This document shows positions 39,538 to 47,777 of a DNA stretch of 59,815 nucleotides, in pieces. Position 1 is the stretch's first letter; the number at the start of each line of letters is the position of its first letter. The position numbers and the translations under genes are program-made. Location of the stretch: positions 1 through 59,815 of IMG/VR virus record IMGVR_UViG_3300026078_000032; one strand, given 5' to 3'. The DNA is from a virus. Below the pieces are notes generated by a model. The model was not told where the DNA came from and searched no databases. It saw only the letters and a program-made list of their open reading frames with translations.

Positions 39538-39972
39538 TCAGATCAACTCGTTGGCGATACTGCGCTTGTGAGGGCAGCCCTCGAGAGTGAGACTAGCCAC
39601 CTGGCAGTTAAAACAGGTCAGCACGAAGTTGTCGGGGTATCTCTGCTTCTTCAGGGTGGACCAAAGACCGGGCCCATCGATGATTTCCCGGATATTGTCT
39701 GGGTCATCGATCGTGAGAAAGGCTAGTTCACCCTCGCCACAGCAGTGGCATATCGCCCCATAGGCGGAAAAGACCTCAGCCTTGAGCCCCAGATCCCTTG
39801 CCTTGAGCGCCTCAGGACGCGCCTGGAGGCCGCGAACGACTCCTTCGCGCACATACTGAGCGAGCTTTTCTCGGTCGTTTCTGGCCATCCTGGCCTTCCA
39901 CCGCCGCTCGGCGACCTCAGTACTCCGATTGATGACATAGGAGGATGCAGCTCGAGTCTGTACCTTGGGCAT
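39538..39972 (-). CDS. Degenerate HNH-like protein
   Basis: 144 residues. The frame of an HNH nuclease is clear: YGAICHCCGEGELAFLTIDD, a YPDNFVLTCFNCQVAS line, and a basic N-terminus. But the catalytic IDH is IDD and the NCN is NCQ, so key residues are changed. It may keep DNA binding and zinc only. Placed between connector genes; other phages have active HNH genes near the terminase. AGGGAGCCGAA precedes the ATG. Confidence 0.6.
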   Translation of the reverse strand: MPKVQTRAASSYVINRSTEVAERRWKARMARNDREKLAQYVREGVVRGLQARPEALKARDLGLKAEVFSAYGAICHCCGEGELAFLTIDDPDNIREIIDGPGLWSTLKKQRYPDNFVLTCFNCQVASLTLEGCPHKRSIANELI

Positions 39973-39981
39973 TTCGGCTCC

Positions 39982-41052
39982 CTATACAGCGTACTTTCGG
40001 CCTTTTCGGCCTACGGCGTTGTAACAACTGTCCTTGACTGCTTGAAGAGCGCCTCCTGTAGCCAAATTGGTGTTCTTGTTCCCGCCACCAGAGCTCTTTG
40101 CCGGGCCTGGGCCGATGGTACGAGAATATCCGGAGATTTCCTGAAGCACCGTATCCACGGCTATCGCTATGGTGCAGGTGTGGACTTGATCGGGTGGGCA
40201 CCAGCGCTGAATAACCGTAGGTAGGTCATGAGATTGGGCAGTTGTGCCTTGAGCCCCTCTAGTTACATTCAGCGTCCAGCCTACAACGTAAATGGCGGCT
40301 CCGTTGGCATGCGCTGCAAGCGGAGAGCCATCCCACGAGCGCTTTACCACTAGAGTATTTCCCGCTATATCCAGAACCAACATACGTTCACCATCGACAA
40401 GCAGGATCTCGTCCTGGTGAAACTCTTCTCCATCTGCCACGCTAAGAGTGTTAGCGGCGATGTTGGAGGCGACAGAGATGAGGAGAGTTTGCCCAGAGTT
40501 TCGGGCAGCCTTACCAGTTACAGTCATCCGCTCCTGGTTTACGACTAGGGTGTCACCAACCCCAATATTTTCGCTGTTGTCGACATCGATCGATGTTGAG
40601 GTAGATGTTACAGGCGAAACCAGGCTCGCGACAGACTCCTGGTTATCGGAGTATCCCCACAATCCAGTAATGGCAATCGAGCGTTGGAAAGTAGTCGATG
40701 CCGTAAATGATGCCTGAGAACCGAGGTTGATCTCCACTCGGTCAAACGGCGGGTCGTTGACGGGCTCGAGAAAGTACTCCGACTGATCAAGCAGCACACC
40801 CCCAGTGGTGATGGAGGTGACTTGGAGGAGCTCGAATTCATCCAACCACAGGCGCCAGGGCCGAGCATAGGTGAGATTGGGCCAGGAGAAGTACCTTGTG
40901 GCCAAGCCTGGAGAGAATTCTCGGTGGCACATATCCGCGACGGCAGCCGTAGCCGAGGCGATGGCTCGGTCAATCTGTCGAGAGTTCCTCGCCGACTCTT
41001 TGAAGTCGGGCGCAGACATCACGTCTTCACGAGTGCAATACCAGGCTCTCAC
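39982..41052 (-). CDS. Head-tail adaptor-like protein with extra beta-domain
   Basis: 356 residues from GTG 41052, overlapping the upstream TGA (GTGA). N-terminal 100 residues (WYCTREDVMSAPDFKES, DRAIASATAAVADMCHREF) match the helical head-tail adaptor (gp6-like) of siphoviruses. Residues about 155-265 are a strand-rich insert with repeated ERMTVTG / ERMLVLD lines. Joins portal to tail. Confidence 0.65.
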   Translation of the reverse strand: MRAWYCTREDVMSAPDFKESARNSRQIDRAIASATAAVADMCHREFSPGLATRYFSWPNLTYARPWRLWLDEFELLQVTSITTGGVLLDQSEYFLEPVNDPPFDRVEINLGSQASFTASTTFQRSIAITGLWGYSDNQESVASLVSPVTSTSTSIDVDNSENIGVGDTLVVNQERMTVTGKAARNSGQTLLISVASNIAANTLSVADGEEFHQDEILLVDGERMLVLDIAGNTLVVKRSWDGSPLAAHANGAAIYVVGWTLNVTRGAQGTTAQSHDLPTVIQRWCPPDQVHTCTIAIAVDTVLQEISGYSRTIGPGPAKSSGGGNKNTNLATGGALQAVKDSCYNAVGRKGRKYAV

Positions 41053-41234
41053 CACGGACTCCAATCATCTCGAGGCCACTGCCAGCCATCATTCTGGCAA
41101 TACCTGCCTAGGCCATCAGGAGTCGGCAGCAAAGGTTCGCCGTCTTTAGGGCATGCTTGAGGTGCTCGAGCCTTCTCTTCTTGTCTGATGTCCATTGTAT
41201 CGTGGACAATTTCGACCAATTCTTCCCAACCCAC
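41049..41234 (-). CDS. Small protein with CxxDGEPL zinc knuckle
   Basis: 61 residues from GTG 41234 (GGGGAGG eight bases upstream). The end ACPKDGEPLLPTPDGLG...YCQNDGW is nearly the same as the end of the repeat fibre protein encoded upstream (ACPHDGEPLTQTNPEGIEH, CRYDGY). Probably a small zinc knuckle that lets the two proteins share a partner. Confidence 0.6.
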   Translation of the reverse strand: MGWEELVEIVHDTMDIRQEEKARAPQACPKDGEPLLPTPDGLGRYCQNDGWQWPRDDWSPW

Positions 41235-41296
41235 CTCTTGCACCTCCCCTACTATCTGGCTTTACCCATCGTATCATCAGGTTTTGATCTCGTCAC

Positions 41297-42622
41297 TCAC
41301 TCCTTTGTATAACCATCATAGCGGCAATGTTCGATGCCTTCGGGGTTAGTCTGGGTCAGTGGTTCACCATCATGCGGGCAAGCAATAGTTGGAAGCTGAT
41401 TTTGGGTATTTGCCCAGTACCTAACCTCTGCCGAAACCGCCAAAGCCGAGCCCCATCCCCCACTTCCCGAGTGTTTCGGAGCTCCGATTGAGACTTTCAT
41501 GCTTTCGAGGCAGGAGCCCGCATCCAAAATGGTAAGGACTTTGCCACCGAAAGTAACGTCAACAGTATCAGCAGCCAAGCCAGATTCTAGGAGGGCGATT
41601 GCCGCCGCCACAACGGAATCTTCCACACCTGCGGCGGTGTCGGCAAGCGTTAGGGCTGCAGATTCTACCGTGGATTCTACGGCCGAGGCTGTTTCACCCA
41701 GAGAGAGTACCGCGGAGATAGAAATCGCTTCGGTAGCAGCCCCAGTCTCCCCAAAGGAGATATTCTGGGACATTTGGAGCAAATCAGTAGCCGAGCCAGT
41801 ATCATTGAGACTTAGGGAGGCAGCAATAGAAACCGAATCAGCAGCCGAGCCAGTATCGCCAGCACTTGTAGTGGCATTCGCCCCACTTGAATCACTAGCC
41901 GTAGACGTTTCGGCCAGTTGTACGGTGGCAGCCACTGAGGATGATTCGGCTGCCGAAGCAGTATCCGAAAGAGTCAGAGCAACAGTGATCGAGATGGTCT
42001 CGAGGGCTGACCCTACTTCACCCAGTGGGATCGAGGCGGTGAGAGAAATAGCCTCGGAGGATGTGCCGGTCTCTCCCAATCCCGCCGCAGCGGCAACAGA
42101 TACGGCGTCACTTCCGCTGGCTGCCTCAGCAAGTCCCACAGCCGCAGCAACAGTTGAGCTATCAGCAGCCGAGCCAGTGTCACTCAGCGGGTTATCGATA
42201 GCCCTAGTGATGACGTCAGCCGCGGTCGCAGTGTCAGCTAGAGGTACAGCTGCGGCGACAGTCGAGGTATCGGCTGCTGAAGCAGTATCGGCTAGAGGTA
42301 CAGCCGCCGCAACGGCAGATGAATCGGCTCCTGAGCCGGTATCTGTTACGGTGAGGGTTGCACTAACGGTCGAAGTATCGGCAGCCGAGGCGGTCTCTGA
42401 GGCGCTTGTGGTAGCCGTTTCGGAAGTAGTGTCAGCAGCCGAGCCAGTTTCACCCAGGGTGAGGGTAACCGTGATAGAGATACCCTCGGATGCCGAGGCT
42501 GTCTCAGAGAGCGAGATCGAGGATGAGGATGAGCCTGATTGCCTTAGAACCATAGGCTGCCCAGTGGGGTTAGCATCTGGTCCGTAGGGTGTGGAAGGCT
42601 GAAAACGCCCGAATCTCGCCAT
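41297..42622 (-). CDS. Fibre-like protein with 18 tandem 18-residue repeats
   Basis: 441 residues. From residue 40 to 363 the chain is 18 units of exactly 18 residues, consensus near DTASAADSSTVAAAVPLA. Ser, Thr and Ala dominate and an acidic residue opens each unit. C-terminal 75 residues form a small domain ending in the CPHDGEPL...C knuckle shared with 41049-41234. A long regular stalk or surface fibre on the head or neck is likely; no named family is claimed. Confidence 0.7.
   Translation of the reverse strand: MARFGRFQPSTPYGPDANPTGQPMVLRQSGSSSSSISLSETASASEGISITVTLTLGETGSAADTTSETATTSASETASAADTSTVSATLTVTDTGSGADSSAVAAAVPLADTASAADTSTVAAAVPLADTATAADVITRAIDNPLSDTGSAADSSTVAAAVGLAEAASGSDAVSVAAAAGLGETGTSSEAISLTASIPLGEVGSALETISITVALTLSDTASAAESSSVAATVQLAETSTASDSSGANATTSAGDTGSAADSVSIAASLSLNDTGSATDLLQMSQNISFGETGAATEAISISAVLSLGETASAVESTVESAALTLADTAAGVEDSVVAAAIALLESGLAADTVDVTFGGKVLTILDAGSCLESMKVSIGAPKHSGSGGWGSALAVSAEVRYWANTQNQLPTIACPHDGEPLTQTNPEGIEHCRYDGYTKE
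41534..42505 (-). repeat. 54-base coding tandem repeat
   Basis: Eighteen in-frame units of 54 bases coding the 18-residue repeat of the fibre-like protein. The antisense strand is also open here because of the repeat's base bias. Confidence 0.8.
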
Positions 42623-42626
42623 CAGA

Positions 42627-43283
42627 TCACCACGAGAAGGATCGATCGACTGCAGACTGGATCAATTGGTTTGGGTTGGGCTGACGTACACGTACCCAAT
42701 CCACAAGACCAGTATTAGCCGGGTACCCACTCCCGGGGTTTCCCGCCCCTGTAACCAATCCCCACTTCAGCAAGGTGAAGGTAATCGAGCCCGAGAATCG
42801 CTGAGTCCAGGAAACACCATCTGAAGACTCAGACCATGTCCACGTAGTGCCTGAGCGCTGCATACGGAGGTATCGAGAAGAGGAACCATTCGTAACGAGA
42901 GCTGCCCCGTTATCCTTGAGGTTCTCAGCCCCTCCGACTGTGATGTCTGAGAAATACCGTTGAGGTGACCCAGACCAGTAATTATCAGCCCGAAGGAATC
43001 TGGTTGTACTCTCCCAGAAGGCGAAACCCGTAATCTGGTAGTTGGCACTCAGTACGGTATCGAATTTGGCTTGGATGTCAAAGGTCTGTACATCCCCCAC
43101 GGTCTGCACAATGCGAGAACCGTTTGCTCCAGTGGTATACATGTCTCGGTCACCAGAGGCATTGGAAGAGAAAGCCATTGACACCTGAGTGCCTGTTACC
43201 GAGAACGTGGTGCTACCAATGGGGTCTTCAGTGGTCCAAGTCCCAGTGTCGAGGGCGCTGGCATTGAACTCGTCACTCTTCAT
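42627..43283 (-). CDS. Concanavalin-like structural protein
   Basis: 218 residues from ATG 43283 (GTG 43289 also possible). FDTVLSANYQITGFAFWES, RYLRMQRSGTTWTWSES and DGVSWTQ are lines of concanavalin-type sugar-binding sheets. Probably a surface protein of the virion that touches host glycans; by fold and place. Confidence 0.6.
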   Translation of the reverse strand: MKSDEFNASALDTGTWTTEDPIGSTTFSVTGTQVSMAFSSNASGDRDMYTTGANGSRIVQTVGDVQTFDIQAKFDTVLSANYQITGFAFWESTTRFLRADNYWSGSPQRYFSDITVGGAENLKDNGAALVTNGSSSRYLRMQRSGTTWTWSESSDGVSWTQRFSGSITFTLLKWGLVTGAGNPGSGYPANTGLVDWVRVRQPNPNQLIQSAVDRSFSW

Positions 43284-43313
43284 AGGCACGGCGCCAGCAC
43301 CCCTTCTAGGAGA

Positions 43314-43787
43314 TTAGCCCTCTCGCCACGCGATATAGCAAAGGGCGTTCACCGTTACCGCTGCTGTGACTCGGATTCGGACTACCTGGCTCACGTCCAC
43401 CACAGGCTCATACCCGAGTGGCCACTGCTTGACGTAGGTGTTTGCCGAGAGAACCGGGTTGTCGAACACGCGGCATGTTGCCACGACCGATCCCTCTGAG
43501 CTTGGCGAGAATCCCGCTGTCGCCAATGAAGGAGGCCCACCAGGAGTAAGAACCGAGGGGGTCACAGCAGTAGGCGTACCTCCAGCGACAGTCGTAGTGT
43601 TGATGAGTTCTGTCTTGATCGCTGATGGGTTTCCGTCGAACGAAATACCCCACTCGAGGATCAGAAGCTGGCGTGTAGAAGGAGCGGTGAGCTGGAGAAG
43701 GGTCTTGATGGATGTTCCTGTGGCGACTGGAGACATTGCCGCAGTAGTCGGAACCGCCGCATTGTAGGCAATATAGTTGACCGTCAT
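43314..43787 (-). CDS. Virion structural protein
   Basis: 157 residues from ATG 43787, two bases after the upstream stop. Thr/Val/Pro-rich beta protein (TRQLLILEWGISFDGNPSA). No family named; head decoration or fibre part by position. Confidence 0.55.
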   Translation of the reverse strand: MTVNYIAYNAAVPTTAAMSPVATGTSIKTLLQLTAPSTRQLLILEWGISFDGNPSAIKTELINTTTVAGGTPTAVTPSVLTPGGPPSLATAGFSPSSEGSVVATCRVFDNPVLSANTYVKQWPLGYEPVVDVSQVVRIRVTAAVTVNALCYIAWREG

Positions 43788-43789
43788 AC

Positions 43790-44053
43790 TCACGACGAGC
43801 ACCCCCACACCAGCAGGTAACCCGCGTCGGCGTTGGCCCCGGCCGGGATTGCTATCCCGGTGCCATTCACCGATACCTGCGCGGCCGCGTTCACGGTAGT
43901 ACCGAGGAGGACTGCTCGCTTGAGCACTGAGAAGTCATTGGAGAGGTCCAGAGTATCGCCAGCGCTCACGTTCTTGAGAGCATAGAGCCCGACTCGCTCC
44001 GCCCGACCGTCATCCCACACCCGCGTGAAGTGAGTGCCATCCAGTGCTGCCAT
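43790..44053 (-). CDS. Small virion protein
   Basis: 87 residues; GGAGG seven bases before the ATG. Short beta protein (VGLYALKNVSAGDTLDLSNDF). No family recognised. Confidence 0.55.
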   Translation of the reverse strand: MAALDGTHFTRVWDDGRAERVGLYALKNVSAGDTLDLSNDFSVLKRAVLLGTTVNAAAQVSVNGTGIAIPAGANADAGYLLVWGCSS

Positions 44054-44054
44054 G

Positions 44055-44225
44055 TCAATCCTCCGCTATCGCGATGAGGACAGCCTGGACCGAAGCGATC
44101 CAAGCCCCCTGGATTTTCTCGGGCAGCTCGTCCCACTTGGGCATCGGATTGCCCTGGAAGTTCTTGAAGTCCGTAACCCGCCCATATGCCGTGTAGGCAA
44201 TGAGAGCCAGCTCTCTTTCGTCCAT
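44055..44225 (-). CDS. Small helical protein
   Basis: 56 residues (MDERELALIAYTAYGRVTDF...); AGGA lies a few bases upstream of the ATG. Helical with WDELPEKIQGAWI. Its stop is two bases before the next ATG. No family recognised. Confidence 0.55.
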   Translation of the reverse strand: MDERELALIAYTAYGRVTDFKNFQGNPMPKWDELPEKIQGAWIASVQAVLIAIAED

Positions 44226-44233
44226 CCCAGTTC

Positions 44234-44821
44234 CTAGGAGAACGTGAAGGTAACGGTGGCTGTCCAAACCTGACCCGACACCTTGGTGCCCTGGTCCGAG
44301 ATGGCATGATTGAGCAGTGGCGAGGTGGAAGCGGCCGTACCATCGGCGGTCCCCTGGTCCACACCCCACTCCTGCCAGTGGTAGTTGCCCTCCGCGGACT
44401 GGAACGCAGCCGACCAGGAAAGGGTCCTCGTGCCGAGGGATCCCGCACCAGAGACGAGCTTCCACTGGCGGTGAGTCGAACCGGTCAGTGCCCCGAGGTC
44501 AGTGTCACCGTACGCGGCTGCCGTGTTGGTGTCCCCAGTACCAATGCGGGTGTGGGTCGCGTCATACGCCTGGGTGGCGCCCTGGTTGGTGAGAAGGTTC
44601 ATGAGCCGAGTCCAGCCCACGTTGGTGATGAGGTTTCCCTCATGCACCGTCGTGAGGTAGGATTTCAGCCCGGCCCGCTCGAAGTGCTCGAGGTGCAGAT
44701 CGCCGTGGTATCCCACACCAGCGAGTCGACGGGTGAGGTAGTTCACCTGGTCTTCATCAAACCGGTGGAATGTGGTCACGGACCACATGTGCATGCTTTC
44801 CTGGGCCTGCATTTCAGTCAT
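44234..44821 (-). CDS. Virion structural protein
   Basis: 195 residues. HEGNLITNVGWTRLMNLL followed by RIGTGDTNTAA and TDLGAL is a line seen in many phage structural proteins of unknown exact place. Probably on the head surface or neck. Confidence 0.55.
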   Translation of the reverse strand: MTEMQAQESMHMWSVTTFHRFDEDQVNYLTRRLAGVGYHGDLHLEHFERAGLKSYLTTVHEGNLITNVGWTRLMNLLTNQGATQAYDATHTRIGTGDTNTAAAYGDTDLGALTGSTHRQWKLVSGAGSLGTRTLSWSAAFQSAEGNYHWQEWGVDQGTADGTAASTSPLLNHAISDQGTKVSGQVWTATVTFTFS

Positions 44822-44990
44822 CCTTCCTGAATCCGGGCGGAGGCACTGGGCCTTCAGTAAGATTCTCGTCGGATTCCGATGGGGGGAAGATCCAGACTTG
44901 AGGCTGGATGACTTGAGGAACTACCAGAGCCTCGGCGACGGGAGTTCCCTCACCGTCGCCGAGGTCTTCGGTCTCAGGGCTAGTAGCCAC
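44814..44990 (-). CDS. Small Pro/Glu-rich protein
   Basis: 58 residues from GTG 44990 (MATSPETEDLGDGEGTPVAE...), in a different frame from and overlapping the end of the gene at 44980 and the start of that at 44821. No ribosome site better than a G-run. It could be a linker-type virion protein or an extension of the 44980 product by a frameshift. Confidence 0.45.
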   Translation of the reverse strand: MATSPETEDLGDGEGTPVAEALVVPQVIQPQVWIFPPSESDENLTEGPVPPPGFRKDD

Positions 44991-45387
44991 TGCCCCCGCC
45001 CGACGGGCGTTGTGTACGTGAGCCCTGGCTCTTAGAGGCTCCTGATGGCCTCCCTGAGCGCCTGGGCTCGTCCGGCATGGAGATGACTACAGACATGCCC
45101 TCGGACGCCGTACCGTGCTCCACAGGAGCCTGTGGCTCTACTGGCAGGGCTTCCCGTTCCACCGGTGGCTCCGGCTTCGCCGCGATCATGTCGTTGGTCA
45201 CCCGAACCCCGAGGATCCCGAGCACCTCGTGAGGCTGGATGGTGTCGGCATCCGTGGCATAGCCGTTGGTGCCTTCAGCCATCCGCTCGAGACAGAGGCT
45301 CACCAGCCGGTCCCGAACGTTACCGATGACCAGATGCTGTTCCTGGTCAGACGGCTCCTCGTGATTCGCGAGGTTCTTCGGGCCCAT
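44980..45387 (-). CDS. Hypothetical head-region protein
   Basis: 135 residues from ATG 45387. Helical N-terminal half (LVIGNVRDRLVSLCLERMAEG), then a long Pro/Glu and Ser/Gly/Arg-rich tail. Overlaps the decoration-type gene upstream in order. No family recognised. Confidence 0.55.
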   Translation of the reverse strand: MGPKNLANHEEPSDQEQHLVIGNVRDRLVSLCLERMAEGTNGYATDADTIQPHEVLGILGVRVTNDMIAAKPEPPVEREALPVEPQAPVEHGTASEGMSVVISMPDEPRRSGRPSGASKSQGSRTQRPSGGGSGY

Positions 45388-45389
45388 GA

Positions 45390-45851
45390 CTAGTTCGCCA
45401 CCACCGACGCGCCCGCGTCCAGCGGGACGTAGGTCAGGGTCCACTGGATGGACCCGGTCGCGTCCGCCGCCGACACGTTCACACCGATAGTACCGATGGG
45501 AACGATGATGGGAGCGGACAACAGGTTGGCCGCACCAGCGTTCTTGACGACCGTGGCCGCACCGAAGGAACCGATGGTGACGTGCCCGCCGACCTCGGTC
45601 GTGCCCAGCGACGTGGTCGTGGTCAGGTCAACCGCGGTGCCAGTCGTGGGTGTGGAGGTGAACTTGCAGTTCGGGGTCGTTCCGGCCATGATGACCGTCA
45701 CCACACCGAACAGGCTGGTGACGGCGATCCGACCGCCCGACACGGTGAAGAGGGTCTGGGTGGCGTTCTGCGGGACCGCCTTCGCCGTACCGGCGACCTT
45801 GACACCGAACAGGTAGGGTTGGAACGTGGAGGGGTTGACGTATGCCGTCAT
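45390..45851 (-). CDS. Probable head decoration protein
   Basis: 153 residues, nearly all beta (FTVSGGRIAVTSLFGVVTVI). Such Thr/Val/Gly-rich proteins next to the capsid gene are often head decoration or fibre subunits. By composition and position only. Confidence 0.55.
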   Translation of the reverse strand: MTAYVNPSTFQPYLFGVKVAGTAKAVPQNATQTLFTVSGGRIAVTSLFGVVTVIMAGTTPNCKFTSTPTTGTAVDLTTTTSLGTTEVGGHVTIGSFGAATVVKNAGAANLLSAPIIVPIGTIGVNVSAADATGSIQWTLTYVPLDAGASVVAN

Positions 45852-45892
45852 TTGGGGCTCCTTTCAGCCTTGACAGCTTGAGGTAGGGCTGA

Positions 45893-46327
45893 CTAGGCGA
45901 TGTTGGAGCGCAGGTTCGGCGCGAACCGCTGGACGTGTAGCCCGCCCTGGAGGATGACGAACGACGCCGAGGCGTGGCTCGCCGAAAGGTACTTGTACCC
46001 GTCGGAGAGCATCGGCGCGGTGATCTCGCAGCAGGCGAGGCCGCCAGTGCCGAGCGTGAACGTTGCCGCTGCCGCCTGGGTGATCTTGGTCCAAAGCCCG
46101 TTGTTCCAGCGGTAGTACTCGGTGATGCCGTCACCGTGAGCCGCGTCCGAGCCGTCGAAGTTGACGGCCGTGCCACCCGACGCCGCGGTCAGCTGCTGGA
46201 CGGTCACGTTGCCCGAGGTCGCGCCGATCGCCAGGATGCTGATCGTCTCGCAGTCCTGCAGCGAAATCGGCGTAGCCGCGGTGGTGGCCGAGGTCATGGC
46301 ATTGAAAGTTCTGCCGAGAGCCTTCAT
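45893..46327 (-). CDS. Probable head decoration protein
   Basis: 144 residues, Ala/Thr/Gly-rich beta protein just downstream of the capsid gene (NVTVQQLTAASGGTAVNFDG). Placed where HK97-like phages keep decoration proteins. A strong hairpin separates it from the capsid gene. Confidence 0.55.
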   Translation of the reverse strand: MKALGRTFNAMTSATTAATPISLQDCETISILAIGATSGNVTVQQLTAASGGTAVNFDGSDAAHGDGITEYYRWNNGLWTKITQAAAATFTLGTGGLACCEITAPMLSDGYKYLSASHASASFVILQGGLHVQRFAPNLRSNIA

Positions 46328-46368
46328 GTGCCTTCCTTCCTTGGGGTATGAATGCCTTGGGAGGCGAA

Positions 46369-46410
46369 GTCCCGGGCAGGGGGCCGGGTTTCCGATGCCC
46401 TGCCCGGGAC
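46369..46410 (-). terminator. Strong hairpin after the capsid gene
   Basis: GTCCCGGGCAGGG and CCCTGCCCGGGAC, perfect 13-bp arms. Lies 12 bases past the capsid stop; likely sets the capsid mRNA 3' end while some transcription continues. Confidence 0.7.
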
Positions 46411-46421
46411 GGCGAAGGGAA

Positions 46422-47777
46422 CTACGGGCGGGTCGCGAGCTTCACGAACGGCGACAGCGTGTTGCTGCCCTGGTTCGGGGTGATCGCGTTCTGCAGCCAC
46501 GGCCGACCGTCGACGCGCTCGATCACGCGGACGGCGGTCTTGTCGTTGCCGAACTGGTAGTGCGTGCTGGTCTCGCTCTGGACGGTCTGACGGTCACCGA
46601 TCAGGTAATAGCCCGGGTCCACCAGGTTGATGTCCCCGGCGTTGCCGACCGAGTTGACCTTCTCGGTGAAGATGACAGGCCGGCCCAGGATCGTCACGGG
46701 CGGGGTCTGCGACCCATCCGCAGCAGCCCCGGCACCGATCCAGACGGCCGAACCACCGGTGCCGACGGACAGCGCCATCGTCGCCAGCTGCTTGAACGTG
46801 TCGATGTTGGCGATCCACACACAGCGGCTGAGTGAGCTGGGGATCATCCGCGAGAACATGCCCGCGAGGTTCTCCCAGACGATGGTGCCGCTGGCCTGGC
46901 CGGTCTCCGCGGCAACGCTCACCGCGGCTGCCGCGTTGAGGAAGCCCTGCGGCTCACCGACGCCGCTTCCGCGGATGAACGCCACGTCCTCGAAGAAGGA
47001 CAGGGCCTCCGGGAAGGACTGGTCCATGAAGGACTGGAGCGAGATGAGCGAGTCGGTGAAGAGCTCGTTCGGGATCTCGGCGTAGACCGTGAGCTTCTTC
47101 GCCGTGAGGGTGATCCGACCGAACTTCGGCGCGGATTCGGTGAGCTTCGCACCCTCCTCGGTCCAGTACCCGGTGACACCGCCGAAGACGGAGCCCGAGT
47201 TCGTGACCGAGTCGATGGTCGGGTAGGGGACGGTCAGCGTCTCCATCGGGACGACCCGGGCACGGGAGCGCATCACGGAGGTCTCGAGGGCGACCCGCAG
47301 CAGTTCGGAACGCAGACTCTCGGGGATGAGGAACCCACCGTCGCTCGGCACGGTCGACCCGAACGAGTTCATGATCTGCTTGATCTCGGCCCGGGCCTGG
47401 AGACCCTCGGCGGTGACGTTCCCCGACCAGATGGCTCCGTAGTAGTCAGCCCAGTTGCCGTACTTGTCGTCCAGCCGAGCGCCCGGCGCCTTCGCGTTGT
47501 AGTGCTTGTTGAATGGCCGAGCAGGCGTCAGGTCCGGGCGAACCATGTTGGCGTTCAGGATCCCGGCGCGGATCATCTCGCCGTAGGCCTTCTGCGCCTC
47601 GTTGCGAATCTGGTCGCCGATCCCGGAGTCGCGGCTGGCGATCGCCTCGGCGTAGCCCTTCATGAAAGCACCGAACTCGGGCTTCGGCTTCCCACCCTGG
47701 AAGAACTGGTCGAGGTTCTTCTCATCATTCAGGAAAGCCTCGAACTCATCCGCGGTGCGCGGGAGAACGTCAGTCAT
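46422..47777 (-). CDS. Major capsid protein (HK97 fold)
   Basis: 451 residues. Helical N-terminal segment of about 130 residues, which in this family is removed by the prohead protease, then the HK97 core (GGFLIPESLRSELLRVALE, EIPNELFTDS, AFIRGSGVGEPQGFLN). Start overlaps the protease stop (ATGA). Builds the icosahedral shell. Confidence 0.9.
   Translation of the reverse strand: MTDVLPRTADEFEAFLNDEKNLDQFFQGGKPKPEFGAFMKGYAEAIASRDSGIGDQIRNEAQKAYGEMIRAGILNANMVRPDLTPARPFNKHYNAKAPGARLDDKYGNWADYYGAIWSGNVTAEGLQARAEIKQIMNSFGSTVPSDGGFLIPESLRSELLRVALETSVMRSRARVVPMETLTVPYPTIDSVTNSGSVFGGVTGYWTEEGAKLTESAPKFGRITLTAKKLTVYAEIPNELFTDSLISLQSFMDQSFPEALSFFEDVAFIRGSGVGEPQGFLNAAAAVSVAAETGQASGTIVWENLAGMFSRMIPSSLSRCVWIANIDTFKQLATMALSVGTGGSAVWIGAGAAADGSQTPPVTILGRPVIFTEKVNSVGNAGDINLVDPGYYLIGDRQTVQSETSTHYQFGNDKTAVRVIERVDGRPWLQNAITPNQGSNTLSPFVKLATRP

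Noticed and set aside
41499-42587. Long open frame of 362 codons on the plus strand opposite the repeat fibre gene
   Set aside because: It is the antisense shadow of the 54-base repeat; no ribosome site, wrong direction for the operon, and composition copied from the repeat.
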